Positions 9,569-17,752 of a stretch of DNA of 64,000 nucleotides are shown here, one piece after another. The stretch spans positions 16,422-80,421 of the forward strand of contig RDXX01000012.1 of the NCBI GenBank assembly GCA_004292955.1, given 5' to 3'. The stretch's first letter is position 1, and the number at the start of each line of letters is the position of its first letter. The position numbers and the translations under genes are program-made. Origin of the DNA: Oscillatoriales cyanobacterium (GTDB lineage: Bacteria; Cyanobacteriota; Cyanobacteriia; Cyanobacteriales; Microcoleaceae). The notes under the pieces are model-generated. The model had not been told where the DNA came from and made no database searches. It worked only from the letters and a program-made list of their open reading frames with translations.

Positions 9569-10780
9569 ATGAGCATTCGCGGTATAGATGTTTCCGACTA
9601 CCAGCCCAACGTCAATTGGCAAGCCGTTGCCAAGGGAGGCATTCTGTTCGCATTTGTCAAATCGACGGAAGGTGCAACATTAGTTTCCCAAACTTTCGCC
9701 CGGAATTGGGGGGGAATTAAAGCTGCGGGGATTCAACGCGGTGCATATCACTTTTTTCGACCGGAAAGCAGCGTTCAAGGACAAATAGATTTGTTCTTGA
9801 AAACTGTCAAACTCGAAGCGGGGGATTTGCCACCAGTCTTGGATGTGGAAACTACAGGCGGTTTGAGTGGGGACGAATTGTGCGATCGCGCGACAACTTG
9901 GCTCGAAGCAGTGGAAAAAGCCACCTCGATGCGACCAATTATCTACACCTACCCCGGTTTCTGGGACAACCTCGGGACACAGCGGTTGGCAGATTACCCC
10001 CTATGGATTGCTCACTATACCAGTGCCGAGGAACCTTGGGTGCCCGGTGGCTGGAAGACTTGGACTTTTTGGCAGTACAGCGACACTAGCACTGTGTCGG
10101 GTGTCTCGGGCAATGTAGATGCCAATATTTTTGAAAGCGTCCGAGAAGGCGCCGTAAATTATAAAGTTGCAGACATCCAGAAGCAATTAAGAAGTAAAGG
10201 CTTCTATCAAGGCGCGATGGATGGCAAATTTGGAACCTCTACCACAGCCGCCCTCATCTCGTTTCAAAAATCTCAAGGCCTCAATGCAGACGGCATGGCA
10301 GGCATCAAAACTTGGGCCGCGTTGATGAGAAAATCTCCCAAAGTAATTGTCCCCCCTACAGCGCCAACACCAACTCCGATACCAACTCCGACACCAATTC
10401 CGACACCAATTCCAGTACCAGCCGCGCGGCTGACTGAGCTCTTGTCATCTTACCAAGCTAGTGCTGCTCAAGATACTGCCTTGATTTGGCTACAAACTCA
10501 AGTTTCTACCTCTGTTTTAGGGGAATTTGCTCAAAAGTGGCGGACAACTGCCGCACCGGGCGACACTAATTTGCGATTGATAGATGTCAGCAAATTTTAT
10601 CGCGGTTTGGCAGAACAAGACCAAGCTTTAGATTGGCTGCAAAAACAAATTTCGCCGGCTGTTATTGCCGAGTTTGCCCAAAAATGGCGTTCTCAATCTA
10701 ATCCCACAAATTCTCCGATTCGGCTGATAGATGCCTGCAAATTTTATCAGAAAATTGGGTTTAAAACCCCGTCCTTCTAG
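9569..10780 (+). CDS. GH25 lysozyme with peptidoglycan-binding domain, 3' end disrupted by an IS
   Basis: A peptidoglycan muramidase. Residues 1-185 form the GH25 barrel with GIDVSDYQ at the N-terminus, the catalytic pair in LDVETTGG, and WQYSDT near the end. Residues 197-252 are a PG_binding_1 domain (ADIQKQLRSKGFY...GIKTWAAL). A Pro/Thr linker and two full copies of a 45-residue repeat (ALDWLQKQIS, AEFAQKW) follow. A third repeat begins (RLIDACKFYQK) but runs into insertion sequence, which supplies the last seven residues (GFKTPSF) and the stop. The rest of repeat three is found at 12056. No signal peptide is visible. The catalytic part is intact, so activity may survive. Confidence 0.9.
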   Translation: MSIRGIDVSDYQPNVNWQAVAKGGILFAFVKSTEGATLVSQTFARNWGGIKAAGIQRGAYHFFRPESSVQGQIDLFLKTVKLEAGDLPPVLDVETTGGLSGDELCDRATTWLEAVEKATSMRPIIYTYPGFWDNLGTQRLADYPLWIAHYTSAEEPWVPGGWKTWTFWQYSDTSTVSGVSGNVDANIFESVREGAVNYKVADIQKQLRSKGFYQGAMDGKFGTSTTAALISFQKSQGLNADGMAGIKTWAALMRKSPKVIVPPTAPTPTPIPTPTPIPTPIPVPAARLTELLSSYQASAAQDTALIWLQTQVSTSVLGEFAQKWRTTAAPGDTNLRLIDVSKFYRGLAEQDQALDWLQKQISPAVIAEFAQKWRSQSNPTNSPIRLIDACKFYQKIGFKTPSF

Positions 10781-10861
10781 GACGGCTTTAATTTTCTTTG
10801 AATCTTCCTGATTCTATCAGCAAAACATAGTATAATAGAACAAAGTAAAAAACCCAAAATA

Positions 10862-12004
10862 ATGAAAGAAAGGTATCAATTCCGTATCTACCCGACCGAC
10901 CAACAACGACAGAGCTTGGCTCAGTTGTTTGGTTGCGTCCGGGTTGTCTGGAATGATGCCTTAGCTTTAAGCAAAGCTAGTAAATACCCAGGGTACAACA
11001 GCTTAGCTAAAACTCTCACCTCAACTAAAAAGACCGAGGAAAGGCAATGGCTTAACGATGTTTCCTCAGTCCCTTTGCAACAGTCTCTTAAGCAATTAGA
11101 GGCTGCTTACAAAAACTATTTTGACTTCCTGAAAGGGAAAAGGAAAGGCAAAAAACTCGGGCAACCCAAATTCAAAAAAAGGACTAACAGTCAATCTGCA
11201 ACTTTTGTTAAATCAGGCTTTTCTGTCAAAGGTAAGTCTGTATATTTGGCAAAGATTGGAAATGTTAACCCCATATGGTCTAGAGAATTGCCGTCTGAGC
11301 CGAGTTCCGTCACAGTAATTAAAGACTGTGCCGACCGCTATTTCCTAAGCTTTGTAGTAGAAGTTCAACCCATCAGTATTGACGCCAAAAACCAAAGCGT
11401 CGGCATTGATTTAGGAATTAAAACTTTGGCAGTAATGAGTAACGGGGAAACAGCGCACAGCCCTAGCTATAAAAAGTTAGATCGCAAAATTCGCAAACTA
11501 CAGCGCAAGTTAGCACGTCAACAGAAAGACTCAAAACGTCGCCATAAAACCAGGATTCAAATAGCCAAAACACACAATCAAATTGCCGACTTGCGTAAAG
11601 ACTTTCTACATAAACTATCAACCAAAATAGTAAGTGAAAACCAAACTATTATCTTGGAAGATTTGAATGTATCGGGTCTGGTCAAAAACCGCAAACTTGC
11701 CAGGGCAATTAGTCAACAAGGCTGGTACGAATTTAGAGCTTTGTGTGAGGCTAAATCCGACAAGTACGGCAGAGAATTTAGAGTAATTAGTCGCTGGGAA
11801 CCTACCAGCCAAGTGTGCTCAAGCTGTGGCTTTAAGTGGGGAAAATTGGATCTAAAAGTCCGAACTGTTCAATGCTTGAATTGCGGAACTGAGCACGATC
11901 GAGATGAAAACGCAGCTAAGAATATAGAAAAAGTCGGCACCGGGCATGGGCACGACTATAAACGGGCACGGATCGACCGTAAGACTACCTCGGTAGCAAG
12001 TTGA
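10862..12004 (+). CDS. tnpB: TnpB, RNA-guided RuvC nuclease of IS200/IS605 element
   Basis: 380 residues, the usual size for TnpB. TnpB proteins use a right-end-derived RNA to cut DNA next to a transposon-associated motif, which favours retention of the element. The N-terminal region starts YQFRIYPTDQQRQ, followed by an HTH-like stretch. The RuvC acidic residues are all present: D183 (GIDLGIKTLAV), E266 (ILEDLNVSG) and the HDRDENAA aspartates (346/348). A C4 zinc finger (CSSC...CLNC, about 319-341) lies between the last two. It looks catalytically intact. The C-terminus is Lys/Arg-rich. Confidence 0.93.
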   Translation: MKERYQFRIYPTDQQRQSLAQLFGCVRVVWNDALALSKASKYPGYNSLAKTLTSTKKTEERQWLNDVSSVPLQQSLKQLEAAYKNYFDFLKGKRKGKKLGQPKFKKRTNSQSATFVKSGFSVKGKSVYLAKIGNVNPIWSRELPSEPSSVTVIKDCADRYFLSFVVEVQPISIDAKNQSVGIDLGIKTLAVMSNGETAHSPSYKKLDRKIRKLQRKLARQQKDSKRRHKTRIQIAKTHNQIADLRKDFLHKLSTKIVSENQTIILEDLNVSGLVKNRKLARAISQQGWYEFRALCEAKSDKYGREFRVISRWEPTSQVCSSCGFKWGKLDLKVRTVQCLNCGTEHDRDENAAKNIEKVGTGHGHDYKRARIDRKTTSVAS

Positions 12005-12053
12005 AATGATGTGTCAAGAATCCCCGTCGCTTCAGCGCGGGGAGTATGTCAAC
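11900..12053 (+). ncRNA. candidate TnpB guide RNA scaffold (reRNA/omega-RNA)
   Basis: In characterised TnpB systems the guide RNA scaffold overlaps the 3' end of tnpB and the right end of the element, with the guide just downstream. Here the GC-rich hairpin at 12023-12041 and the terminus at 12053 fit. The predicted guide would begin with GCGCTGCACCTAATC from the interrupted lysozyme repeat. The 5' limit is a guess; position by analogy only. Confidence 0.4.
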
Positions 12054-12055
12054 GC

Positions 12056-12154
12056 GCTGCACCTAATCAAAACCAGGCTTTAGATTGGCTGGAAAAACAA
12101 GTCTCGCCAGCAACTCTATCGGAGTTTCTTCGCAGGTGGCAGAATCCCAAATGA
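12056..12154 (+). pseudogene. detached 3' end of the GH25 lysozyme gene
   Basis: Immediately right of the insertion, the frame reads AAPNQNQALDWLEKQVSP then ATLSEFLRRWQNPK and a TGA at 12152-12154. It matches the second lysozyme repeat (QALDWLQKQISPAVIAEFAQKW), so it is the missing end of repeat three. It has no start and is separated by about 1.3 kb from its gene. Confidence 0.9.
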
Positions 12155-12586
12155 TTTGAGATTAATTCCACAGATGAATCTGGTTTAAGTGTTCTGAAAT
12201 TAGGTCGATCGCAGATTTTAGGCAGATGTAACCGACGATGCAACGCAGATGTATTTCAAGATAGTTTCCGAATGAGTGCAAGAAGTCTCTTTGAGAATTA
12301 ACTCGACTCAAATCTCCCCTTCTCCCCCTCTCCCCTTCTCCCCCTCTCCATCGAACATAACAGACAATCTAGGCGCTACAGCTTACTCTCATCTTTGACG
12401 GTAAGAGAATTATCTGATAAAGTTATAGCCAATATCAACGTTTTTTAATTTTATTCACAAAAATCCAGGGCAGTGGCGAGTTTGTGCCAGCGTCAAGTAT
12501 AGCGCCTGCAATCAAATCACCCCCGATCGCGCTTTTAAATCTTTTAAATTTTAAAACCGAGCGGGCAGCCTGTAACAATCATATCT
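12155..12586. other. intergenic region, no gene seen
   Basis: About 430 bases. It contains a pyrimidine-rich CTCCCC array near 12315-12350 and no convincing frame. Presumably it carries the promoter of the antiporter gene. Confidence 0.6.
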
Positions 12587-14545
12587 ATGGAAATCCCCTT
12601 TAACATCACCCTGTTGATGGTCATGACCGTCACCTGTGGTATCAGCGCTCAAGTTCTGGCCGCTTATCTGAAAGTTCCGGCGATCGTATTTTTGCTGCTA
12701 TTCGGTATTTTAGCAGGCCCGGATTGCCTCGGACTGTTGCACCCCAATCTGTTGGGCAGCGGTTTAGAAGTTATGGTGTCTCTTTCAGTAGCCTTAATTC
12801 TGTTTGAAGGCGGCTTGAATTTGGAATTGCGAGATTTAGGCAAAGTTTCCGGTAGCATTCGCAATTTAGTTACTTTCGGCACTTTAATTACGCTCATTGG
12901 CGGCGGAATGGCAGCACACTGGTTGGGGGAATTTCCCTGGCCGATCGCATTTCTGTATGCTTCCCTAGTCGTCGTCACAGGCCCGACAGTCATTGGCCCG
13001 TTGCTCAAACAAGTATCCGTTGACAAACAAGTCGCCGCCTTGCTAGAAGCCGAAGGCGTTTTAATCGATCCAGTCGGAGCAATTTTGGCGGTATTGGTAC
13101 TGAATATTATCTTAAACGGCAATGCTGATTTATTGGTCTTGTTCCGAGATTTAATCGTGCGGCTTTTGGTTGGCGCAGTCGTCGGAGTTGCCGGAGGGTG
13201 GCTGCTGGGATTCATTCTCAAGCGATCGCAATTTCTCTCAGAAGACTTGAAAAACCTAGTAGTTTTAGCAGGTTTGTGGGGATTGTTCGGCTTATCAGAA
13301 GAACTCCGCAGCGAATCAGGACTGATGGCAACAGTCCTCTCCGGCATCGTCCTCAGAGCGGCTGCTGTGCCGGAAGAACGGCTGCTCAGGAGGTTCAAAG
13401 GTCAACTCACAGTCCTCGCCATCTCCGTCCTGTTCGTGTTGCTGGCGGCCGATTTATCCCTCGCTAGTGTAGTTGCGCTCGGTTGGGGAAGTTTGTTTAC
13501 AGTTTTAGCCTTAATGTGGGTAGTGCGGCCGATCAATGTGTGGCTGTGCACTTGGAACAGCGGCCTGAACTGGCGGCAAAAATTATTTGCTTGCTGGGTA
13601 GCGCCGAGGGGAATTGTCTCAGCGTCGATCGCCTCTTTATTTGCCATCTTGCTCACCCAGCGCGGCATCAACGGCGGCGACTCAATTAAAGCCTTAGTTT
13701 TCCTGACAATTATTATGACTGTTTTCGTACAAGGGCTGACAGCGGGATGGATAGCTCAACTGTTAGGAGTCACCTCAAAATCAGCAACAGGTGCAGCAAT
13801 TGTCGGGTCAAATCCTTTAAGCAGATTAATTGCTCGCTTATTTCAAGAACGCGGAGAATCAGTCGCAATTATCGACACCAATCCGGAAGCTTGCGCGCAA
13901 GCAGAAAGAGAAGGTTTGCGAGTATTTTTGAGTAGCGCTCTCGACCATAGCGTGTTAGAAGAAGCCGGACTCGATTCGATGGGAACATTTTTGGCAATGA
14001 CTAACAACGGCGAGGTAAACTTAGTATTAGCTCAGCGAGCAGCCGAGGAGTTTGCACCGCCGAGGGTTTTGGCATTATTCCCCAAAGACCCGCAAGCAAA
14101 TGCGCCTGCAAATAATAGTAAAATTAATCAAGCCTTTGTCTCGGATTTGTCGCTGAAGGATTGGAACGAATATTTGACCGACAGCGAAGTAAAATTAGGG
14201 GAAACCGAGTTAAACAGCGAGGGATTGCAATTTCAGATTGCTCACTTGCAAGCTTTGGTGCAAGCCGGGGAGTTGGCGCCGCTGCTACTTGAAAGACAAG
14301 GATACTTGCAAGTTGTGTCGGCAACAGAGATTTGGCAAGCGGGCGATCGCATTATTTATTTGCTCTACGATCCTACACCAAAATTGTTAAAAAGATTGTC
14401 CGGTTCGTCCAACTCTCGCTTGACTTTGGAAAAGCATCAGGTAGTTGAAGAAGTGCCGATTCCTGCTCCGGTTTTAGAGAATGTTTTGGAGGAATCTATA
14501 ATTGAAAAGGAAGCAGAAGTTTTGCTACCACCTGTTTCGCGGTAG
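12587..14545 (+). CDS. CPA1 (NhaP-type) Na+/H+ antiporter with RCK_N domain
   Basis: A 652-residue inner-membrane cation:proton antiporter. Residues 1-395 contain about a dozen membrane spans. The CPA1 signatures are FEGGLNL in the unwound helix region, TGPTVIGPLLKQ, and EGVLIDPVGA with the ion-binding aspartate. The soluble C-terminal part (about 400-600) has an RCK_N/TrkA-N Rossmann fold: GAAIVGSNPLSRLIA, then AIIDTNPEACAQAEREG, suggesting NAD(H) or nucleotide control. This layout is common in cyanobacterial NhaP-like proteins. Its last 21 bases overlap convergently with the end of the next gene. Confidence 0.92.
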   Translation: MEIPFNITLLMVMTVTCGISAQVLAAYLKVPAIVFLLLFGILAGPDCLGLLHPNLLGSGLEVMVSLSVALILFEGGLNLELRDLGKVSGSIRNLVTFGTLITLIGGGMAAHWLGEFPWPIAFLYASLVVVTGPTVIGPLLKQVSVDKQVAALLEAEGVLIDPVGAILAVLVLNIILNGNADLLVLFRDLIVRLLVGAVVGVAGGWLLGFILKRSQFLSEDLKNLVVLAGLWGLFGLSEELRSESGLMATVLSGIVLRAAAVPEERLLRRFKGQLTVLAISVLFVLLAADLSLASVVALGWGSLFTVLALMWVVRPINVWLCTWNSGLNWRQKLFACWVAPRGIVSASIASLFAILLTQRGINGGDSIKALVFLTIIMTVFVQGLTAGWIAQLLGVTSKSATGAAIVGSNPLSRLIARLFQERGESVAIIDTNPEACAQAEREGLRVFLSSALDHSVLEEAGLDSMGTFLAMTNNGEVNLVLAQRAAEEFAPPRVLALFPKDPQANAPANNSKINQAFVSDLSLKDWNEYLTDSEVKLGETELNSEGLQFQIAHLQALVQAGELAPLLLERQGYLQVVSATEIWQAGDRIIYLLYDPTPKLLKRLSGSSNSRLTLEKHQVVEEVPIPAPVLENVLEESIIEKEAEVLLPPVSR

Positions 14546-15004
14546 GGACAGAGAGGGAGAAGAAGAGAGAGGGAGAACAGGAGAGAGGGAGAAGGGGAAA
14601 GAGGGAGAAGGGGAAAGAGGGAGAGGATTGTTGATATGCGATCGAAATACACAATTTGGCGGTACGGGAGGTTGACTTTTTTGTACAGATTCCGACTGCA
14701 CTCTTTGCTGTGCCACTCTCATCGCGGAATCCCACAAATTTTTGTTGCGGACTCTTTCATCCGGGTCGATAATTCCTGCATCTTTCAATACCTCTGTCAG
14801 CAATTTCCACAAATGATAAGCAACGTATCGCCCTAAGTAGCATATTTGATAGTTCCGCGCGATCGCATAATTATTCTTGATTTCTTGGTATGTCAAACCA
14901 TTTAAAACTCCTTGAATAATTTCTCGCTGTAAGCCGTTCAATGGTTCGCCTCTCTTTTCCTTTACCAGGTTATCTAGAATGTTTGTAGCTGATTCTGCAT
15001 TCAT
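14525..15004 (-). CDS. vWA-MoxR-associated N-terminal HTH-like domain protein, stand-alone
   Basis: 159 residues. Residues 1-85 look like the HTH-like domain that in cyanobacteria usually sits in front of large NTPase, WD40 or TPR signalling proteins (LNGLQREIIQGVLNGLTYQEI, then YVAYHLWKLLTEVL). Here nothing follows: after about residue 110 the chain is a Leu/Ser/Pro/Phe low-complexity tail, translated from a purine-rich tandem array (14545-14630 on the plus strand). It therefore looks like a detached or truncated domain that reads into repeat DNA, and it ends inside the antiporter gene. ATG at 15004, with a heptamer array directly upstream. Confidence 0.65.
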   Translation of the reverse strand: MNAESATNILDNLVKEKRGEPLNGLQREIIQGVLNGLTYQEIKNNYAIARNYQICYLGRYVAYHLWKLLTEVLKDAGIIDPDERVRNKNLWDSAMRVAQQRVQSESVQKSQPPVPPNCVFRSHINNPLPLSPSPSFPFSLSPVLPLSSSPSLSLPRNRW

Positions 15005-15604
15005 AAAGTTACGCGGTAAGTTGACGGTTGACGGTTGACAGTTGACAGTTGACAGTTGACAGTTGACAGTTGACAGTTGACAGTTGACAGTTGATTTAGG
15101 ATTACTTAAATCTTAAGCAACCCAGATGGGAAATTCATTCGTTCTACCCGCAGAGTTGATGAGGTATGAGGTGCAAGATTAATTGCGGGAAGGTGCAAGG
15201 TAGGTGAATGTGTAGGATAGGATATTTTATGTCTATGTGGTACACACAATCTGGCGATCGCCAATCCACAAAAAACGCGATCGCACATTTCTCTCAAATT
15301 CGATCGCCCTGAAACCGACCGAAAATTTGTCTGCTTTGTGGCACGGCCCGCCGGGGGTTGAAACCCCCGTCTCATATCAATTCCGGTTGCACGACCTATG
15401 ATATAGAGGAGACGGCAGTGCCGTGTCCCTACCCCAGATTTATTGTAGGGACACGGCACTGCCGTCTCCTAATTTCGGCTACTAATAATTCCGATGCTAA
15501 CGGATTTGATATAACGGACTAACCAATCAAATTCGATCGCACATCCACAAAAAACCCGATCGCACATTTAAATAGGATTTGGGATGAGTTTCTTAGGAGA
15601 ATTA
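15005..15604. repeat. intergenic region with STRR array and 25-bp perfect inverted repeat
   Basis: 15020-15094 is a TTGACAG heptamer array. At 15407-15431 and 15446-15470 there is a perfect 25-bp inverted repeat (AGGAGACGGCAGTGCCGTG...) with a 14-base loop. A shorter GGGGGTTGAAACCCCC palindrome lies at about 15353-15368. No gene is supported; the 117-codon minus frame here is built from these repeats. Confidence 0.75.
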
Positions 15605-15892
15605 TTATTCAGCCTCCCCAATCAAAGTAAATGCCGCCCAATTTCGCGGCTGGGGATGAGTTTTCATCGTGGTTAGCATTGCCTGCCGTAAAGCCTGTGC
15701 TTTGTCGGGATTACTTTGCAAGTTTCGATAAAATGCCTGCATCAATTCGGATGTCGGCGCATCAGGAACCGCCCATAAAGAAACAATTGCACTCGGCACT
15801 CCTGCCGAAATCAAAGCACGCGATAAGCCAATCACTCCATCCCCGGTAATTCTGCCTTCTCCAGTGTTGCAGGCACTTAAAACAACTAATAC
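15605..15892 (-). pseudogene. C-terminal fragment of a CHAT-domain protein
   Basis: About 95 residues read as the end of a CHAT (caspase-like) domain: VLVVLSACNTGEGRITGDG carries the conserved Cys motif, followed by GLSRALISAGVPSAIVSLW and the typical ending NWAAFTLIGEAE. The catalytic His region and everything upstream are missing; the frame continues to 15949 into sequence that does not resemble CHAT. CHAT genes in cyanobacteria often sit beside DUF928 and CHASE2 genes, both found here, so this was probably a member of that locus before the mobile DNA arrived. Confidence 0.85.
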
Positions 15893-15994
15893 CATTTTTC
15901 TAAAGATCCGATAGAGATCGAACACGACAAGACATTGTAATTTATACACTTTCCCTGTTTGCCAAAGTCTGTCATAACTTAAAAAAAATGGTAT
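15889..15994. repeat. 106-bp inverted-repeat element, possible MITE
   Basis: ATACCATTTTT at 15889-15899 is inverted as AAAAATGGTAT at 15984-15994. It sits exactly where CHAT similarity stops, which suggests a small insertion between the CHAT fragment and the IscB element. No second copy was noticed in the window. Confidence 0.4.
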
Positions 15995-16019
15995 AACATC
16001 CGTAGTTTGAGCAACAACC

Positions 16020-16282
16020 GGGAGTAAGGAACCCCACGCTTAAAAGCGGGGGCTTTTGGAAAGTCCGGCTCGTTTCGAGCGGTTCGAGAAGAAAGCCCGA
16101 ACCTTACCAGAGACAGGATTAGACCTACGTTTTTAGAGTCATGATACCGGAAAATCCGTCGCTAGTTTTCCGCTCTATCGCTAAAAGTTAAACAGGCTTA
16201 ACGGGGTTAAACCAGTGCTTTTGGCATAACAAGCTCATAAAACATTCAAGGGAGCGAACTTTACCCAGCAATGGAGGACTTT
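16020..16282 (+). ncRNA. omega-RNA (HEARO-type) of the IscB element
   Basis: IscB nucleases use an RNA encoded directly upstream of the gene, with the guide at its 5' end. This 260-base gap fits: it opens with a perfect hairpin CCCCaCGCTTaaAAGCGGGGG (about 16032-16052), followed by GGCTCGtttCGAGC and a longer CGGAAAA...TTTTCCG pairing (16151-16172). The guide would be taken from sequence just left of it (about 15998-16020, CGTAGTTTGAGCAACAACC). Boundaries not proven. Confidence 0.6.
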
Positions 16283-17557
16283 ATGTCTAATTTTGTTTTT
16301 GTACTTGATAGTCACAAGCAACCGCTCAATCCAATCCGCCCAGGAATGGCTCGTAAATTGCTAACCACTGGCAAAGCTGCTGTTTTCAAAAGATATCCAT
16401 TCACGATAATACTCAAGGTAGAGATAACAGCACCCCAGGAACCAATCACTCTTAAATTAGACCCTGGCTCCAAAACCACGGGAATTGCATTAGTCCAAGG
16501 AAAAAATGTAATCTTTGGTGCAGAACTAACTCACCGAGGTCAATCAATTAAAGCCAGTTTGGAGTCTCGCCGTTCACTGCGTAGAGGCAGGAGAAGTCGC
16601 CATACTCGTTATCGAAAAGCAAGATTTCTAAATAGAACTCGTTCTAAAGGATGGCTGGCTCCAAGCCTACAACATCGTGTTGAAACAACCCTGACATGGG
16701 TAACTAGATTAATGAAGGTCGCCCCCATTAGTTTCATTGTTCAAGAACTTGTGCGATTCGACTTACAACAACTAGAAAATCCAGAGATTAGTGGATTAGA
16801 ATACCAGCAAGGCATTTTATGTGGTTACGAAATCCGCGAATATTTGCTGAATAAATGGGACAGAAAATGCGCGTATTGTGGAGTTGCTGATACACCATTA
16901 CAAATCGAGCATATTCATCCCAAAGCAAAAGGCGGTTCTGATCGTATTTCTAATCTTTGCCTTGCTTGCGAGAATTGTAATACTCGGAAGGGAACTCAAG
17001 ACATTGAGCAATTCCTCTCCAAGAAGCCAGATGTTTTGAAGAAGATTCTATCTCAAGCAAAACGTCCTTTAAAAGACGCAACAGTAGTTAATTCAACTCG
17101 CTGGGCGTTATTTAACCGACTCCGCATGACTGGCTTACCAGTTTCTACTGGCAGTGGTGGCTTGACAAAATTCAATCGCACTCGTTTGCAGCTACCTAAA
17201 TCCCACTGGTTAGATGCTGCTTGTGTAGGCAAAGTCGAAGAATTGAAAGTGCTAACTTTTCAACCGCTGCTAATCAAGGCAACAGGACACGGTACGCGAC
17301 AGATGTGCGGCACAAATAAGTTTGGCTTCCCAATTCGTCACAAGTCGAGAAAGCAAATTCATTTCGGTTTTCAAACTGGCGATATTATCAACGCGACAGT
17401 CACCGCAGGCAAAAAAGTCGGATCTTATGTAGGACGAATCCTTTGCCGTGCATCCGGTTCGTTCGATATCGCCACAATGAAGGGAAGAGTAGCAGGAATT
17501 AGTCACAAATATTGCCAATCTATTCACAAAAAAGATGGCTATTCCTATGGAGTTTAA
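16283..17557 (+). CDS. iscB: IscB, RNA-guided HNH/RuvC endonuclease
   Basis: 424 residues from the ATG at 16283, which has GGAGG 6 bases in front of it; an in-frame ATG 12 bases earlier overlaps that ribosome site. IscB is the transposon-encoded relative of Cas9 and cuts both strands under omega-RNA guidance. Domains in order: PLMP-like N-terminus (FVFVLDSHKQPLNPIRPG, 4-21), RuvC-I with D60 (LKLDPGSKTTGIAL), Arg-rich bridge helix (about 96-119), RuvC-II with E155 (FIVQELVRFD), HNH domain 197-236 (CAYCG, IEHIHPKAKGG, CENCNTRKG), and RuvC-III with H308/D311 (HWLDAACVG). All key residues are present, so it looks active. About 100 residues at the C-terminus form the target-motif interacting part. 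Confidence 0.95.
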   Translation: MSNFVFVLDSHKQPLNPIRPGMARKLLTTGKAAVFKRYPFTIILKVEITAPQEPITLKLDPGSKTTGIALVQGKNVIFGAELTHRGQSIKASLESRRSLRRGRRSRHTRYRKARFLNRTRSKGWLAPSLQHRVETTLTWVTRLMKVAPISFIVQELVRFDLQQLENPEISGLEYQQGILCGYEIREYLLNKWDRKCAYCGVADTPLQIEHIHPKAKGGSDRISNLCLACENCNTRKGTQDIEQFLSKKPDVLKKILSQAKRPLKDATVVNSTRWALFNRLRMTGLPVSTGSGGLTKFNRTRLQLPKSHWLDAACVGKVEELKVLTFQPLLIKATGHGTRQMCGTNKFGFPIRHKSRKQIHFGFQTGDIINATVTAGKKVGSYVGRILCRASGSFDIATMKGRVAGISHKYCQSIHKKDGYSYGV

Positions 17558-17752
17558 TTCAAGGCGACTGAAGTCGCAGCCGCTTTCCTCCCCATGTCTA
17601 AAGCCAGGGGCTTCTCGCTCGTTTTTTGGTGAAAAATGCGGAGGAATGTAAAAAACAACAGATAAAAAGCAAAAGGCGAGGGGAAACAGGAAGCCCGATC
17701 GCACCTCACAATTGAATTTAAACAGTTTTAGCGAGAAAGGCTGCATGGGATT

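Larger units (their letters stand above)
10755..12053 (+). mobile_element. tnpB-only IS200/IS605-type element (copy A)
   Basis: This element interrupts the lysozyme gene. The left end begins about TTGGGTTTAAAACCCC and carries the hairpin CCGTCCttctaGGACGG (10769-10785). The right end carries the hairpin CCCCGtCGCttcaGCGCGGGG (about 12023-12041) and finishes at GTCAAC. The copy at 36342-37676 has matching ends. No tnpA is present, so it would need transposase in trans. Exact termini are inferred from comparison of the copies and may be off by a few bases. Confidence 0.8.
16020..17625 (+). mobile_element. IscB (ISC/IS200-IS605-related) element
   Basis: The unit has a structured left part (16020-16282), the iscB gene, and a right-end structure in which TCCCCATGTCTAAAGCCAGG (about 17588-17607) can fold on GGGG, followed by CTTCTCGC. 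This right end resembles those of known ISC elements. No tnpA is present. Limits are approximate. It lies between the CHAT fragment and a frameshifted DUF928 gene, in a locus that has evidently lost sequence. Confidence 0.75.

Noticed and set aside
15106..15459. 117-codon gene on the minus strand
   Set aside because: The frame covers the inverted repeat and the GGGTTGAAACCC palindrome and has no protein-like composition.
17270..17746. 158-codon gene on the minus strand
   Set aside because: It lies opposite the conserved iscB coding sequence and the element's right end.
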